NCBI GenBank assembly: GCA_949361645.1
Contig: OX442424.1
Location: 8,832,832 to 8,896,831, forward strand
Direction of reading: 5' to 3'
DNA length: 64,000 nt
Source of the DNA: Spongilla lacustris
Lineage: Eukaryota; Porifera; Demospongiae; Spongillida; Spongillidae
This document shows, one piece after another, positions 22,461-34,000 of the stretch. The notes under the pieces were generated by a model that did not search any database, was not told the DNA's origin, and saw only the letters and a program-made list of their open reading frames with translations. Positions within the stretch are counted from its first letter, which is position 1, and each line of letters opens with the position of its first letter. A program made the translations under genes and the position numbers.

Positions 22461-23289
22461 ACTATATAAAATAATATATGCACATGATTTTAATAAATCG
22501 ATGCCATTATTTTCCGGTACCCAGACCCAATATATGACATCTCCCCCAGGGGTAACGTAACGTGAAGCACGATGTTGGGATCGGATAATAATGCCACATG
22601 GTGAAGGATATATGTGTAGCCATTATACCTAGTGAGAGTTAGAGGCCAGCAAATGTGCATCATCCTTGATCATTTAATGTTGAGTCGAGAGATTTCACTG
22701 CCAATTTCCTTAGTCTAAGTGAGGTATTCCCAAAATTCACCACTGAATCTGCATTGCAGCCTCTATCTGGTGGACCTTTCACTCATGATTTGGAGGAAGG
22801 CGTAGGTCTCACAGAGGGCTTCTTTGCTGCCTTAATTCTTTGATGTCTGGTTTTTTCATCACAAGTTCTACCTCCATTTCTAGCTACAAGCAGAGGCCTT
22901 CATACAGGAAGTTGGGCCGGAAGTTGAACATGGTTCTTTTATTCCATTAGTGTTCTTAACTTGATGCCACTTTCATGTACAAATGTCTGGTCTACTTTCC
23001 GTACAATGCCATCTCTGCTTCTCTCTCCTACGATCTGCAAATTATGTGTATAAGAGGAGCAAGGGTCTCACCTTCACAATCTTGCCACCCTAGAAGCCAA
23101 GATACTATTTAAACCATCAGTTCATATGCCATCACTTCTTGTACACTTATGACATGTTTATATTAGCACGCTTACCAGCGTAGCACAATAATGACGCCAC
23201 GCCTCTCTGAAAATTGATTGAAATCATAATCTTTATTTATGGAAGGACGTTTCTAAGGTGGTTTCCAGGGAAATAAACGTAACTTGGAA
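22461..23289. other. intergenic region between QTRT1 and NEK copy A
   Basis: No complete gene. On the minus strand, 22954-23052 can be read from an AG acceptor as IVGERSRDGIVRKVDQ followed by TFVHESGIKLRT and a stop. This faintly recalls a methyl-CpG-binding-domain tail but is too short to call. A possible X-box, GTTTCCAGGGAAAT (23261-23274), lies 16 bp before the NEK start. Confidence 0.35.
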
Positions 23290-24712
23290 ATGGCAGAGGC
23301 CACTCCCAGCACCGATGAAACCATATCGCAGGCTTTCGCGTCACTTACAATTCCAGATCCGCAAACATATGTGGCTCCCGTCGTACCCGATTACTATAGC
23401 TCACTCAAAAATTTCCAGGTCGAAAAGAAGGTCGGACAAGGGCAGTTTAGTGTTGTATTTCGTGCCAGGTGTGTAGTGGATGCGAGAGTAGTGGCTCTGA
23501 AGAAAATTCAGGTGTGTGCAGAATAAACCAGCATCTTATAATATGACCGTACGTTTCCTTCAATCAGATATTTGAAATGACCGACGCCAAAGCCAGGCAA
23601 GATTGCATTAGGGAGATAGACTTACTTAAGGTATTGCACACCTACTGTCAACAACCTGATTGTATTTAAACTTTTGTCTGTGCAGCAACTTAACCATCCC
23701 AATGTGATCACCTACCTTGCCTCATTTGTGGAAAACAATGAAGTAAGCCTCAACACTAACAATATGTGTTCCTATCACATGACTATCACGTGATTCAGCT
23801 GAACATAGTCTTGGAGCTTGCTGATGCTGGTGACCTATCAAAAATGATCAGGGTAAGTAGCTATATGTATGCCAATCATGCACTGCAATGATCCTTTCTC
23901 TGTTCAACAGCATTTCAAGAAGCTTAATAAACTCATTCCAGAGAGGACAATTTGGTACACTAACCACCTTTGTGTGCTAGTCTCTTAATTCCTACCACTC
24001 AGGAGGTACTTTGTGCAACTGTGCAGTGCTCTTGAACACATGCATTCACGAAGAGTGATGCACAGAGGTGAGCTCTAACTGGGAAACCCAACACGTCATA
24101 TCCTTAATACTCTTTAGATATCAAACCAGCAAATGTATTTGTGACAGCATCAGGAGTTGTAAAGCTTGGAGACCTAGGTCTGGGCAGGTTCTTTAGTTCC
24201 AAGACAACAGCTGCCCACTCTCTTGGTAAGTATCCACGTGGCTTCTGGTATGTGTTAGTCATATCCGGTCCCATGGCAGTGGGTACTCCATACTACATGT
24301 CTCCTGAAAGGGTCCACGAACACAGCTATGATTTCAAATCTGACATATGGTCTTTGGGCTGCTTGTTGTATGAGGTAATTAGCTCATCACCTGATCAGCT
24401 TGTCACCAGCCCCACTGCTTATACACACAGATGGCAGCATTGCAGTCACCTTTCTACGGAGACAAGATGAATTTGTACTCCCTGTGCAAGAAGATTGACA
24501 AGTGTGATTATCCTCCACTACCAGCAGATATCTACTCACAAGAGGTGAGGGCCAGGGATGAGGGTCACATGACATTTGACCTATCCCTGTATAACCAGCT
24601 TCGAGAGCTAGTTGATGCTTGTATCAAAACCAACCCTGCTGACCGACCAGACATACAGACAGTGTATGGAATTGCGAAGGATATGTATGAGCGCACAAAA
24701 GGACAGGCTTAG
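23290..24712 (+). CDS. NEK7: NEK6/NEK7 serine/threonine kinase, copy A
   Basis: Mitotic kinase of the NIMA family, downstream of NEK9 in spindle assembly; human NEK7 also licenses NLRP3. Ten exons: 23290-23511, 23568-23630, 23686-23742, 23799-23852, 23911-23954, 24003-24067, 24118-24225, 24280-24374, 24431-24544 and 24599-24712; 311 residues (NEK6 313, NEK7 302). Short N-terminal extension, glycine loop GQGQFSVV, catalytic Lys in VALKK, HRDIKPANV, DLG, activation loop [19 protein letters not shown] identical to NEK6/7, and [20 protein letters not shown]. The last intron (24545-24598) is 54 bp and in frame, so retention would add 18 residues; splicing restores family length. The symbol is a family-level assignment (NEK6/7 precursor). 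Confidence 0.94.
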
Positions 24713-25136
24713 CACCAGAAGTATGTATTTATTGCTACCATAGAGAACTGTGTGTTGTTTCAAGTACTTACATGTTATGTATTATTTGTACAAAAAAAAC
24801 TATTCATAATCCAATGTTGCATAAACAGATGCCAGCCTCTATCCTAACATAGTACTTATAAGCTTTTGGTCCAGTGTAACATGCCTCTCACCATGAGCCG
24901 CTGTCAGGCAGATCTTAGGTGAGGTCGTGTCTGATTTTGAGGGTCGAGACATTTAGTGGCTCTGGTCCACATGAACATGTATATCTTATGTTAATCCCTC
25001 CATTTGATACTTTTTATTCCCCAATGGGAGCAGCTTCAGTACAGGGACATGAAAAGGCACAAGTGTATTCATGATTCTCCTACAGTCATCAGTAACCTGT
25101 GATCATTTAAACTTACATAAATAATTATAAATAACA
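24713..25136. other. intergenic region between NEK copy A and TTC16
   Basis: No independent gene. On the minus strand, an acceptor near 25105 opens a frame of about 34 codons ending near 25000. It could be an alternative last exon of TTC16, because its upstream exon ends in GCA-GTAAGT, a good donor overlapping the predicted stop. Confidence 0.35.
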
Positions 25137-27688
25137 TCAACTTACTGCCTTCTTGTAGTACAACATTTCCATATAAAAATCCCTCTCCTGTTGAAAGGAC
25201 CGGGTGTATGGATGTTTGGAGCAGTCAGAACACCCCCAGCTGGCAGAGGTATCTGTCATCTTGTCTTGTGGGAGAGAACACTCCCCCATCTTTTCATCTT
25301 TAGCTAGTAAGGTCAATGCAGAGGCACAATTTGGGGTCCGTTCAAGGGGGCGTGTGCCCACATATGAAGCCATATCTGGCTGAAGCACAGTTGAAGGAAC
25401 CTTGAAGTTTTCCAAGATGTCTTCCTTGGTCTTCCCAGGACATACCCTTGCCATAACAGAAACACAGTTCTCATTGGTTGGCTCTAAATAAAGAGCATGA
25501 GCTAGGTCACGCTCTGCATCTGGAATACTCTAAGACAAAAAAACATATGAGTGAGTGTATGCCTCCCCTTGTACACACCTCACCTTGTACACACCTCATC
25601 TTGTACACACCTCATCTTGTACACACCTCACCTTGTACACACCTCATCTTGTACACACCTCACCTTGTACACACCTCACCTTGTACACACCTCACCTTGT
25701 ACACACCTCACCTTGTACACACCTCACCTTGTACACACCTCATCTTGTACACACCTCACCTTTAATGCTTGGAGAACTGTTGCTCTGCACACATAGAAAT
25801 AGCTAACATTGGGGTTGGATGCGATAGCTTCAGAAAGATACTCCTTGGCCTTAACAAGATTCTGATCGTGGAAATGTTGCACCCCAAGCTCACAACAAAC
25901 AACGCCAATTCGAGACACTATGCTCCAATCACTTTGATCCAACTCGTGTGCTTGTTTATAATCAGCCAGGGCAAAGGGAAGATTCCTCATGTGATAAAAA
26001 CAGTCTGAAAATGCATTGCATTGCATCAATACATGGACTGCCTATTCCAGCCCATGTACCCCTCTGTTAACATACACGATCTTCCCTCTATTAACTTACA
26101 CATACCCTGTTAATAAACACATGTACCCCTCTGTTAACATACTGATAACATACACGTACCCCCTCTGTTAACATACACGTACCCCCTCTGTTAACATACA
26201 CGTACCCCCTCTGTTAACATACACGTACCCCCTCTGTTAACATACAGTCCCTTCTCTTTCTTCTCTGACTTTATTGCCTTGTTAAGCAATGTCACAGCTT
26301 CATCATAGTGCTGTTTGCTGTAAAGTGGTGGGTGGTGAGTGTGAAGTGATGGTGATGTTAACAGGTAGTATATATGGTGGTATTAAAAGATGGGTGTGGT
26401 GTTAACAGGAGTGAGTGTGAAGTGATGGGTGGTCAAAGTGATTATTCTAACCACCTGAAGCATTCAATCGCAAAGTCATTGTATGTCAGGATAAGCTGTC
26501 GTGATGCTGCACTGTATGTAGGGCACTCAAGTTTGTGTTCACAAATATCCATTGCTAAAAGCAAGTCGTCCATAGCTTTGTCATACTGGCCTGCCTTCCG
26601 GTACAGTGACCCCCTAAATCATTCATGGGTCATATATAACCGACAATGCCACCTGTGGATCTACCTGAAAATATGACAGTCAACTCCCTCTGGGTTATGT
26701 TCAATTGCACTGGTTATATTTTTAATGGCCTCTGCCCTCTCACCGACCAATGCATGGGCAATGGCCTACACAATGCAAGTGATGGGGCCAATAGTTAGGT
26801 GTGTTTGCAGGCACACAACTGACCTGGTTTTTAAAGGCTTCAGCTTTTGCCTCAAGCTGATCTTTGAGGTGACCTGCCTTGAAATTGGAAGGGTCTAGTT
26901 CAAGGGCTCTACAGGCGTCATAGAATGCTTGTGTGTTCTGTAAATATAGTGATGTGTGCATGGGCCCATGTATGGAGTATGATGTATGGAACACGTGATG
27001 TATGAAGCACGTGTACTGTTATTGCACTTACATTACCAAACATCATATTGAGCACAGATCTCGAGGTATATAGCCCTGAACTTGTGCTATCTTCTGTGAG
27101 TTGTTGCTTTATCATCTCGATGCATTCATCATACTTCCCACACACCGACAAACATGTGATCCTAACGTGTGCACGTATCTGACAGGCTAGGGCGACTAGC
27201 ACGTATATATCCAATACCTCTTTAAGGCATATTCTCTATTATGTGGCTGGTATTCAAGTGCCATTTTGAACATCTCCAACGCTTGCACGTGCTGTTGCCC
27301 TTCGCATAAACTCTCGCCGTAAGCGCAATACACTTCAGCCATTCTGACTGTAAGAGCGTCTTTATCTGGCGGACCTAGAAGTAGGGCTTTTCTAAAATTT
27401 AGAAGCGCTGACTGGTGATCACGCAGGGCCTCGTAAGCTTCTGCCCGCTGTCTGAACAGCTCTGCATTATGTGGCTGTAACGCAATTGCTCTTGTGAGTT
27501 TGATAACAGCATCTCCAGGCCTGCTCTTCATTAGTTCAGTGGCTTCCTGGAGCCTGAGAATGATACATCGACCTATACCTATCAATTGTGTATAATCAGT
27601 ATTGAAGAAGCGATACTCACATCGAACTGATTTTCTTTTCCATTATTTCAGCAAAGGTTGGTGGTAGTGCCATTTCTTTTGTCGTCAT
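25137..27688 (-). CDS. TTC16: tetratricopeptide repeat protein 16
   Basis: Nine exons: 27621-27688, 27218-27553, 27032-27161, 26824-26937, 26665-26765, 26455-26613, 26229-26317, 25760-26004 and 25137-25529, giving 544 residues. TPR scaffold expected in motile cilia and sperm. Identification rests on the order of TPRs and on blocks close to human TTC16: LFRQRAEAYEALRDHQSALLNF, RQLILTYNDFAIECF, AVTLLNKAIKSE, and RGDCFYHMRNLPFALADYKQA. The long repeat-rich C-terminal tail of the human protein is absent. Start at 27688 or, five codons in, at 27673. Intron 7 contains a minisatellite made of copies of the exon-7 end; intron 8 has a 16-bp repeat. Shares a 69-bp promoter with CFAP77. Confidence 0.85.
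25560..25760 (-). repeat. 16-bp tandem repeat in TTC16 intron 8
   Basis: About 12 copies of CACCTCACCTTGTACA (some with ATCTTG). The array abuts the exon-8 donor: the first unit on the minus strand supplies the GTGAGGTG donor sequence. Confidence 0.92.
26100..26245 (-). repeat. 23-bp minisatellite containing repeated splice donors
   Basis: Units read on the minus strand as GTTAACAGAGGGGGTACGTG plus TAT. The outermost unit is the real end of TTC16 exon 7 (AACAGAGGGG followed by GTACGT at 26229/26228). Four or five further units downstream repeat both the exon end and the donor. Confidence 0.88.
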
Positions 27689-27757
27689 GACCACGGAAAG
27701 CTAGATCTCGTGATACCAACTTCGTTGCTATGGCAGCGAAGCTACAAGCAGTACGTG
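27689..27757. promoter_or_regulatory. 69-bp bidirectional promoter of TTC16 and CFAP77 with RFX X-box
   Basis: Only 69 bp separate the two divergent start codons. GTTGCTATGGCAGC (27724-27737) matches the palindromic X-box GTTGCCATGGCAAC at 12 of 14 positions. RFX factors drive ciliary genes from such sites in animals, and both flanking genes are ciliary by family. A short upstream ATG frame (27730) ends before the CFAP77 start. Confidence 0.7.
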
Positions 27758-28693
27758 ATGAGTAGAAAAGAAGTAAAAGCACTTGGATCGCAAAGAGAAT
27801 CGCTCTCTACAAACCCGCTGCTTATTAGGGTGCGTTTTTAGAGTTGCCTACAATATATACCTCAATCCCGTGAAATACAGGCTCAAACGGGAAAAATAAG
27901 AAAGCGATGCTTCACCCTACCACCGATGGATTTCACGTATGGAATACAGAACGAACGTCTGGATGGGGGTGTTGCAGAAGGTAAATTGCATTTATGTAGT
28001 TCAAATTGAGCCTGCATTGTTTGTAGTGATGGTGTGGAACACTCCTCAATCTGAAAGAAAAGCCGCTAAGAGCGAAGCTGCTAAAGATTTCATGTCTTTA
28101 AACAAACGTTCTGTGCAGTCAGGATTGACCACGGCCATGGAGCAAACACAATTCAGACTGACTCATGATATTCGACGAAAGGAGGAGCCACCTAGAGGAA
28201 AGCAAGAGCCCCCCGCCCCCCCGGACATTACCTTCGGCATCTCTACACGCCCTTCAACACCGGTGTTTGAACTTTTGGCCCACCGCTATCAGCAAGAGTG
28301 GTTAGAGGAAACAAGGAAGTTGGAGAAAAAGCGGAAGAGCGAACTGAAGGGCAAGGTACAGCGCATATGTCAGTAAGTACACTGTACACCTTTACAGCCA
28401 CCTTGTTGCACGCAGAAGCTGAATGGCAAAGTGTACGAAACTAGAGCATCGCTGCTAAGACGCTATTCTGAACCCGTGGAACCCGCCCCTCTTTGGAAAA
28501 TGTCAAAATTCACAAAGGTGTGTAAAATAAAGTCACACTTCGGTTGTAACGTTTGCCTATATAGGTTCCTGCAAGCCTTCAGACATTTCGCACTGATCAG
28601 GACCGCACAGCTGCGTTTGTCACTCACGCATCAGATGCTACTTCTAGGACAGGAGTATTTGGACATGGTGTGTATCAGCCTGCACATAGTTAG
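27758..28693 (+). CDS. CFAP77: cilia- and flagella-associated protein 77 (DUF4483)
   Basis: Microtubule inner protein of ciliary doublets, binding the B-tubule lumen in vertebrate axonemes. Five exons: 27758-27829, 27881-27980, 28027-28355, 28416-28517 and 28565-28693, giving 243 residues. Conserved pieces in order: STNPLLIR, GKIRKRCFTLPPMDFTYG, PPAPPDITFGISTRPSTP, a Gln/Glu/Lys-rich helix, KVYETRASLLRR, PAPLWKMSKF and SRTGVFGHGVY at the end. The first two exons were recovered by splicing; a start at a later Met would lose the conserved N-terminus. Confidence 0.88.
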
Positions 28694-29024
28694 ACCTTAC
28701 AGCTGTGCCAATTGTGCAACTTAAAAATCTTATCAGAAAGAACAAAATATTGATTATTGTTACAAAATCAATACTTGATTTCGAATTTTTTATACAAGAT
28801 CGTGAAATGAGTTTACCCGCAAAAAAAAAATACATACTCTAAACAAAATCCTGCCCCCCTCCATATAACCCAATGTTTCCCCTACCCATTACTAGATATG
28901 ATATTTTAAAAGTTGGTTTTAAGTTACAAGTGATGGGAGGTCAATCAATTATATGCACAGATAAGAAAGTCTCACTTGATTCAGTACACAAACAAACAGA
29001 GGAACGAAGGTGCAGATGGTAACG
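28694..29024. other. intergenic, nothing recognised
   Basis: AT-rich 3' flanks of CFAP77 (plus) and NEK copy B (minus). No gene, repeat array or clear regulatory motif seen. Confidence 0.5.
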
Positions 29025-30925
29025 TCATTTGGCCTGTCCTTTTGTGCGCTCATACATATCCTTGGCAATGTCATACACTGTCTTTATGTCTGGTCGGTCA
29101 GCAGGGTTGGCATTGATACAAGCATCAACTAGCTCTCGAAGCTGGTTATACAGGGATAGGTCAAATGTCATGTGACCCTCATCCCTGGCCCTCACCTCTT
29201 GTGAGTAGATATCTGCTGGTAGTGGAGGATAATCACACTTGTCAATCTTCTTGCACAGGGAGTACAAATTCATCTTGTCTCCGTAGAAAGGTGACTGCAA
29301 CGCTGCCATCTGTGTATATAAGCAGTGGGGCTGGGGACAAGCTGATCAGGTGAAGAGCTAATTACCTCATACAACAAGCAGCCCAAAGACCATATGTCAG
29401 ATTTGAAATCATAGCTGTGTTCGTGGACCCTTTCAGGAGACATGTAGTATGGAGTACCCACTGCCATGGGACCGGGTATGACTAACACATACCAGAAGCC
29501 ACGTGGATACTTACCAAGAGAGTGGGCAGCTGTTGTCTTGGAACTAAAGAACCTGCCCAGACCTAGGTCTCCAAGCTTTAAGACTCCTGATACTGTCACA
29601 AATACATTTGCTGGTTTGATATCTAAAGAGTATTAAGGATATGACGTGTTGGGTTTCCCATTTAGAGCTCACCTCTGTGCATCACTCTTCGTGAATGCAT
29701 GTGTTCAAGAGCACTGCACAGTTGCACAAAGTACCTCCTGAGTGGTAGGAATTAAGGGACTAGCACACAAAGGTGGTTAGTGTACCAAATTGTCCTCTCT
29801 GGAATGAGCTGCTTAATTTTTTTGAAATGCTGTTGAACAGAGAAAGGATCATTGCAGTGCATGATTGGCATACATATAGCTACTTACCCTGATCATTTTT
29901 GATAGGTCACCAGCATCAGCAAGCTCCAAGACTATGTTCAGCTGAATCACGTGATAGTCATGTGATAGGAACACATATTGTTAGTGTTGAGGCTTACTTC
30001 ATTATTTTCCACAAATGAGGCAAGGTAGGTGATCACATTGGGATGGTTAAGTTGCTGCACAAACAGAAACATAAGATGGGTCAAGCCACATCCTGCACAT
30101 AAACATTAGTGTAAATTGATCTAATTTTTCAATCAACACTTTGGAACATGTCATCATGAGCCCCACATACCACCCCCGCATTCAGATTTGATACACAACT
30201 TTGGCAAAACCATCAAATTGATTTTTTATCTGATCCAGCTCCTTGCCAGTTATCTCGCATACATACATGTAAGGTCAATAAAATTTCTTGCTTTTAGGCT
30301 AGCCCAAACCTTGTCATTTAAGCTTACATGTAACTTAAGGCAACATGTGGCGTGCAATTCAAATGAATATGGTAAAAGTTAAACCGTCACACTGAGAGTT
30401 TTACTGAAATTCATTTGAGTTGCACGCAACATGTTACGATCGCTTAATGCGCGCATTCATTTCATACAACGATACAGACGCTTATCACCCAGATTCAATA
30501 GGATAGCATACATAATTGGAAGTCACACTAAGTCGCAGGACGTGTGACTTTAACGTTCTTTTAAACTCGATACCCATTACATTGCATTTCCAGTTACCTT
30601 GAGCAAGTCTATCTCTTTGATGCAGTCTTGCCGCGCTTTGGCGTCCATCATGTCAAAAATCTGAAGTATGTAGGCCTACGTATCAACAACATCTATTCAA
30701 GAACCCGATTACCTGGATCTTCTTGAGGGCCACTATTCTCTTGTCCACCATACACTTTGCGCGGAATACAACGCTAAACTGGCCTTGTCCGATCTTCTTT
30801 TCAACCTGAAAATTCTTGAGCGAACCATAGTAATCGGGCACAGCTGGGGCCACGTAATGTGGGTCCGGAATAGGTAGTGATGCAAACGCCTGAATGGTTT
30901 CCTCGGTCATACTGCTGTCAGCCAT
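29025..30925 (-). CDS. NEK7: NEK6/NEK7 serine/threonine kinase, copy B
   Basis: Ten exons with the same structure as copy A: 30713-30925, 30598-30660, 29998-30054, 29888-29941, 29786-29829, 29673-29737, 29515-29622, 29366-29460, 29196-29309 and 29025-29141; 309 residues. All kinase motifs are intact ([33 protein letters not shown]). Exons 3-10 and their introns are almost identical to copy A; for example intron 7 differs at one base in 54 and intron 3 not at all. Exons 1-2, introns 1-2 and the sequence past the stop are clearly diverged. Intron 2 (30061-30597) is ten times longer than in A and holds an inverted repeat. It diverges from the M16C peptidase gene, 148 bp away. Confidence 0.94.
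30337..30435. repeat. imperfect inverted repeat in NEK copy B intron 2
   Basis: Arms AACATGTGGCGTGCAATTCA and, reversed, AACATGTTGCGTGCAACTCA flank about 40 bp. Probably a small foldback element that lengthened this intron relative to copy A. Confidence 0.6.
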
Positions 30926-31073
30926 GTTTGAATCTATCACCACGACCACGACGCGCGACGGAATGATGAAGAGACGAGCCTACATTCCATGCATACTGAG
31001 GTCGACGTCCATCCGGAGAATTATAAATTACTTATAATTAAAATCTATTATTGTTCGGTTTTAAATAAACAGT

Positions 31074-34000
31074 ATGGCTTACGAAGCTCTGGGCTCGTGC
31101 GAAATCGCCGGAGTGCTTATACGTAAGCTGAAGAGCCGTAGGACTGGTGTGACTGTTTATCTGGCACAAGTTGAGGGACCTTTGGTCAACGGATATTTCT
31201 GCCTAGGTTAGGTGGAAGGGTTACAAATAGCTTTTTAGCATACCTACACCTGCATGCATGCATGCACATTCCGTAGCCACCGAAGCCCACGACCACGATG
31301 GCCTACCCCATACCCTCGAGCATTTGATTTTTCTGGGCAGCGAGGACTATCCTTACAAGGTATAGTGTAGCTATTCTATCTCGCGTGTTGCAAGTAATAA
31401 ACTGTCCAAAGGGAATTTTGGATCAACTGGCTAACCGCTGTCTTGCACGTGGTACAAATGCATGGACGGACGTGGACCACACAGCCTACACGATGACTAA
31501 TGCAGGAAGTGAAGGATTTCTGGCCTTGATGCCTCCCTATTTGGAGCACATCCTTTATCCCACACTCACTGTAAGCTGATGATTGACGGAACAGTGGTAG
31601 TATTGGTGTGCTCCTTAGGATGCTGGCTTTATCACAGAAGTGCACCACATTAATGGAGAGGGAGAGGATGCTGGTGTGGTCTACTGTGAGATGCAGGCTC
31701 GTGAGAACACAGCAGACGAACGTGTACAATTCCAACTCTTACAGGTCATGTACCCTGGGGACTGTGGATACAAGGTGAGGGTTTGCATACAGCAAGACTT
31801 GGAGGAAAGTGGCTTTCTTTTCAGTCAGATACTGGAGGTCTGCTACATAACCTTCGCACCAGCTGTTCCAACGAGCGGGTTAGTTGGTTTTGAATAAAGC
31901 TGATTTGGGGTGTTCTTATTTGTAGAGTAAGTGGGTTGGTTGGCTGGCTCTAAAATGGAGTGCCCTCAGTTTGTTTTTCTGTTTACCATAACCCCAAACA
32001 TAATCCTGACCCCCTGATCCACCCTACCCCTGACCCACCCTACCCCTGATCCACTAAGGTTCGAGCCTATCACAAGCAGTACTACCGGCCTGACAACCTT
32101 GCTCTCATAGTCACTGGCCAGTTGGAACCAGATCAAGTGTTTGATGCATTGGCTCCATTTGAGGAGAAGATTCTAAGCAAGGTATATATATATGTGTGTT
32201 GGAAGTACTTTATAGCCTGCTGACCAAGTGTCATCTTAGGGTCCCCTCCCCCCCATGGAGCGCCCGTGGCAATCACCTGTACCTCCTCTACTGTCAAGTG
32301 TGTGTCAAACTGTGCTTTTCCCTTCCGACGATGAGAGGGATGGCATGGTAGCAATGGCTTGGAGGGGCCCTAAGGCATCTGATCGTTACTCGTACACAGC
32401 CACTGTGGCGCTGGTTGAATATCTTTACAGCACTTCTGTAGCTCCTCTGCAGCATGGTTTGGTGCAAGTTGACAATCCATACTGTTCGGAGGTAACATAT
32501 ATATATGGCAGCATACATGTCCCTTTTCTCTCCCACACGTACGCATGCTCGCAAAATCACTTTTTCTTTATAGCTGGAATTATTACTGCAAGAGAATGCT
32601 GAGGTCTGTATAGGTCTTGAGTTCCATGGTGTACCTTTGCAGATGCTACCTCACATCAAAGACAAGTATGTATGTGTGTGATTGTCTATGCGTATTTGTG
32701 TGTGGTCACATGTCTGCATCAAAGGGTGTTGGAGATTCTTTCTGCAATTGCTGATGGCAAGACACCTTTTGACTTAAACAGAATGCAGTCAATTCTTACT
32801 ATTCAGATCAGAGGGTTTTTAAATAAGGCAGGTGCTGTGTGTATTTGTGTAATATTGTCTGAACTAATGGTGGGATCTGTGCACCCTGCTGTTCACAGAT
32901 GGAAGATGACCCACATTCCTTTGTAGCATTTCAGGCCATAGGGGACTTTCTGTTTGGACAAACAGCTGAGGATGTGAGCATTGTGTAATATTGGTATTTG
33001 CTACTAACCCCGCCCCTAACCCCACCCCTAGTTGGCCTCTTATGTGGATCAGACTATCCACTTTCGTAAACTAATGGACCAGCCAGCAGGCTTCTGGCTG
33101 GAGCTGCTTAAGCATTATTTTATTGCAAGCCCGTGTGTAACTGTAAGTGTGTACCATAAGTATCAGCTTGTCAGAGGTCACCTTCTGGTTAGATGTTGGG
33201 CACACCTAGTGCTGATCTGGCTGCAACAATGGCTGAGGATGAGAAGGATCGCATCACCAAGCAGAAGGTCCTATTGGGAGAGGCGGGGCTGGCCCAGAAA
33301 GGATGGGAGTTGGAGGAAGCCATTAGACAGAACGAGGTAGTCATGGAGGCCATAGTGTACCACTGAAGCTTTAACCCCTCACTGTTAACCCCTAAGCTAC
33401 TTCCACCAGTTGACATTGTTAAGAGCTTCCCAATACCAGGCGTAGACAGCATAAGGTTTCATCCACTTATTGTCCATGGCAACCATGGTACAACAGAAGC
33501 TGGCCTCTCCCAGAAGCTTCCTGTGTGCCAGCTACCATTTTTCTTTGAGGTCCACCATATGCACTCTTTGTTAGTGAAGGTACTGTTATGTTGTCCTGAT
33601 GGTCCAGAGGTCATTATGGTTGATCGCAGTTGACAGCAGCACTCAACACGTCAGCAGTCCCCAAGGACCTACGACCACACCTTCCTTTGTACCTTGAACT
33701 GCTTTTTGACTCCCCAGTACAACGTAATGGAGGTAAGTGGATAGGGCATTCCTTGTACGTGGTACTGCTATCAGGGACTTTCCCCTGTAGTACTGATTCC
33801 CCATGACATCAGAGTGAGGGAGATAGCTGAACACACTGTGAGTACCTTAGCCTTCTTGGGTCAGAAGGGAAAGAAGTTTGAGTTTGGTGCCTTTCCTGAA
33901 CTAGCCTTTATCACGGTTAAGGTTAGCCTTAATCAGTCACCCACCTGATATGACCACCCACCTGATATGACCACCCACCTGATATGACCCACAGGTGGAG

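Noticed and set aside
22900..23075. Possible MBD-like exon on the minus strand
   Set aside because: About 32 codons, no neighbouring exons in frame; resemblance too weak.
25560..25760. CRISPR-like regular spacing in TTC16 intron
   Set aside because: Simple head-to-tail 16-bp repeat without unique spacers; eukaryotic intron.
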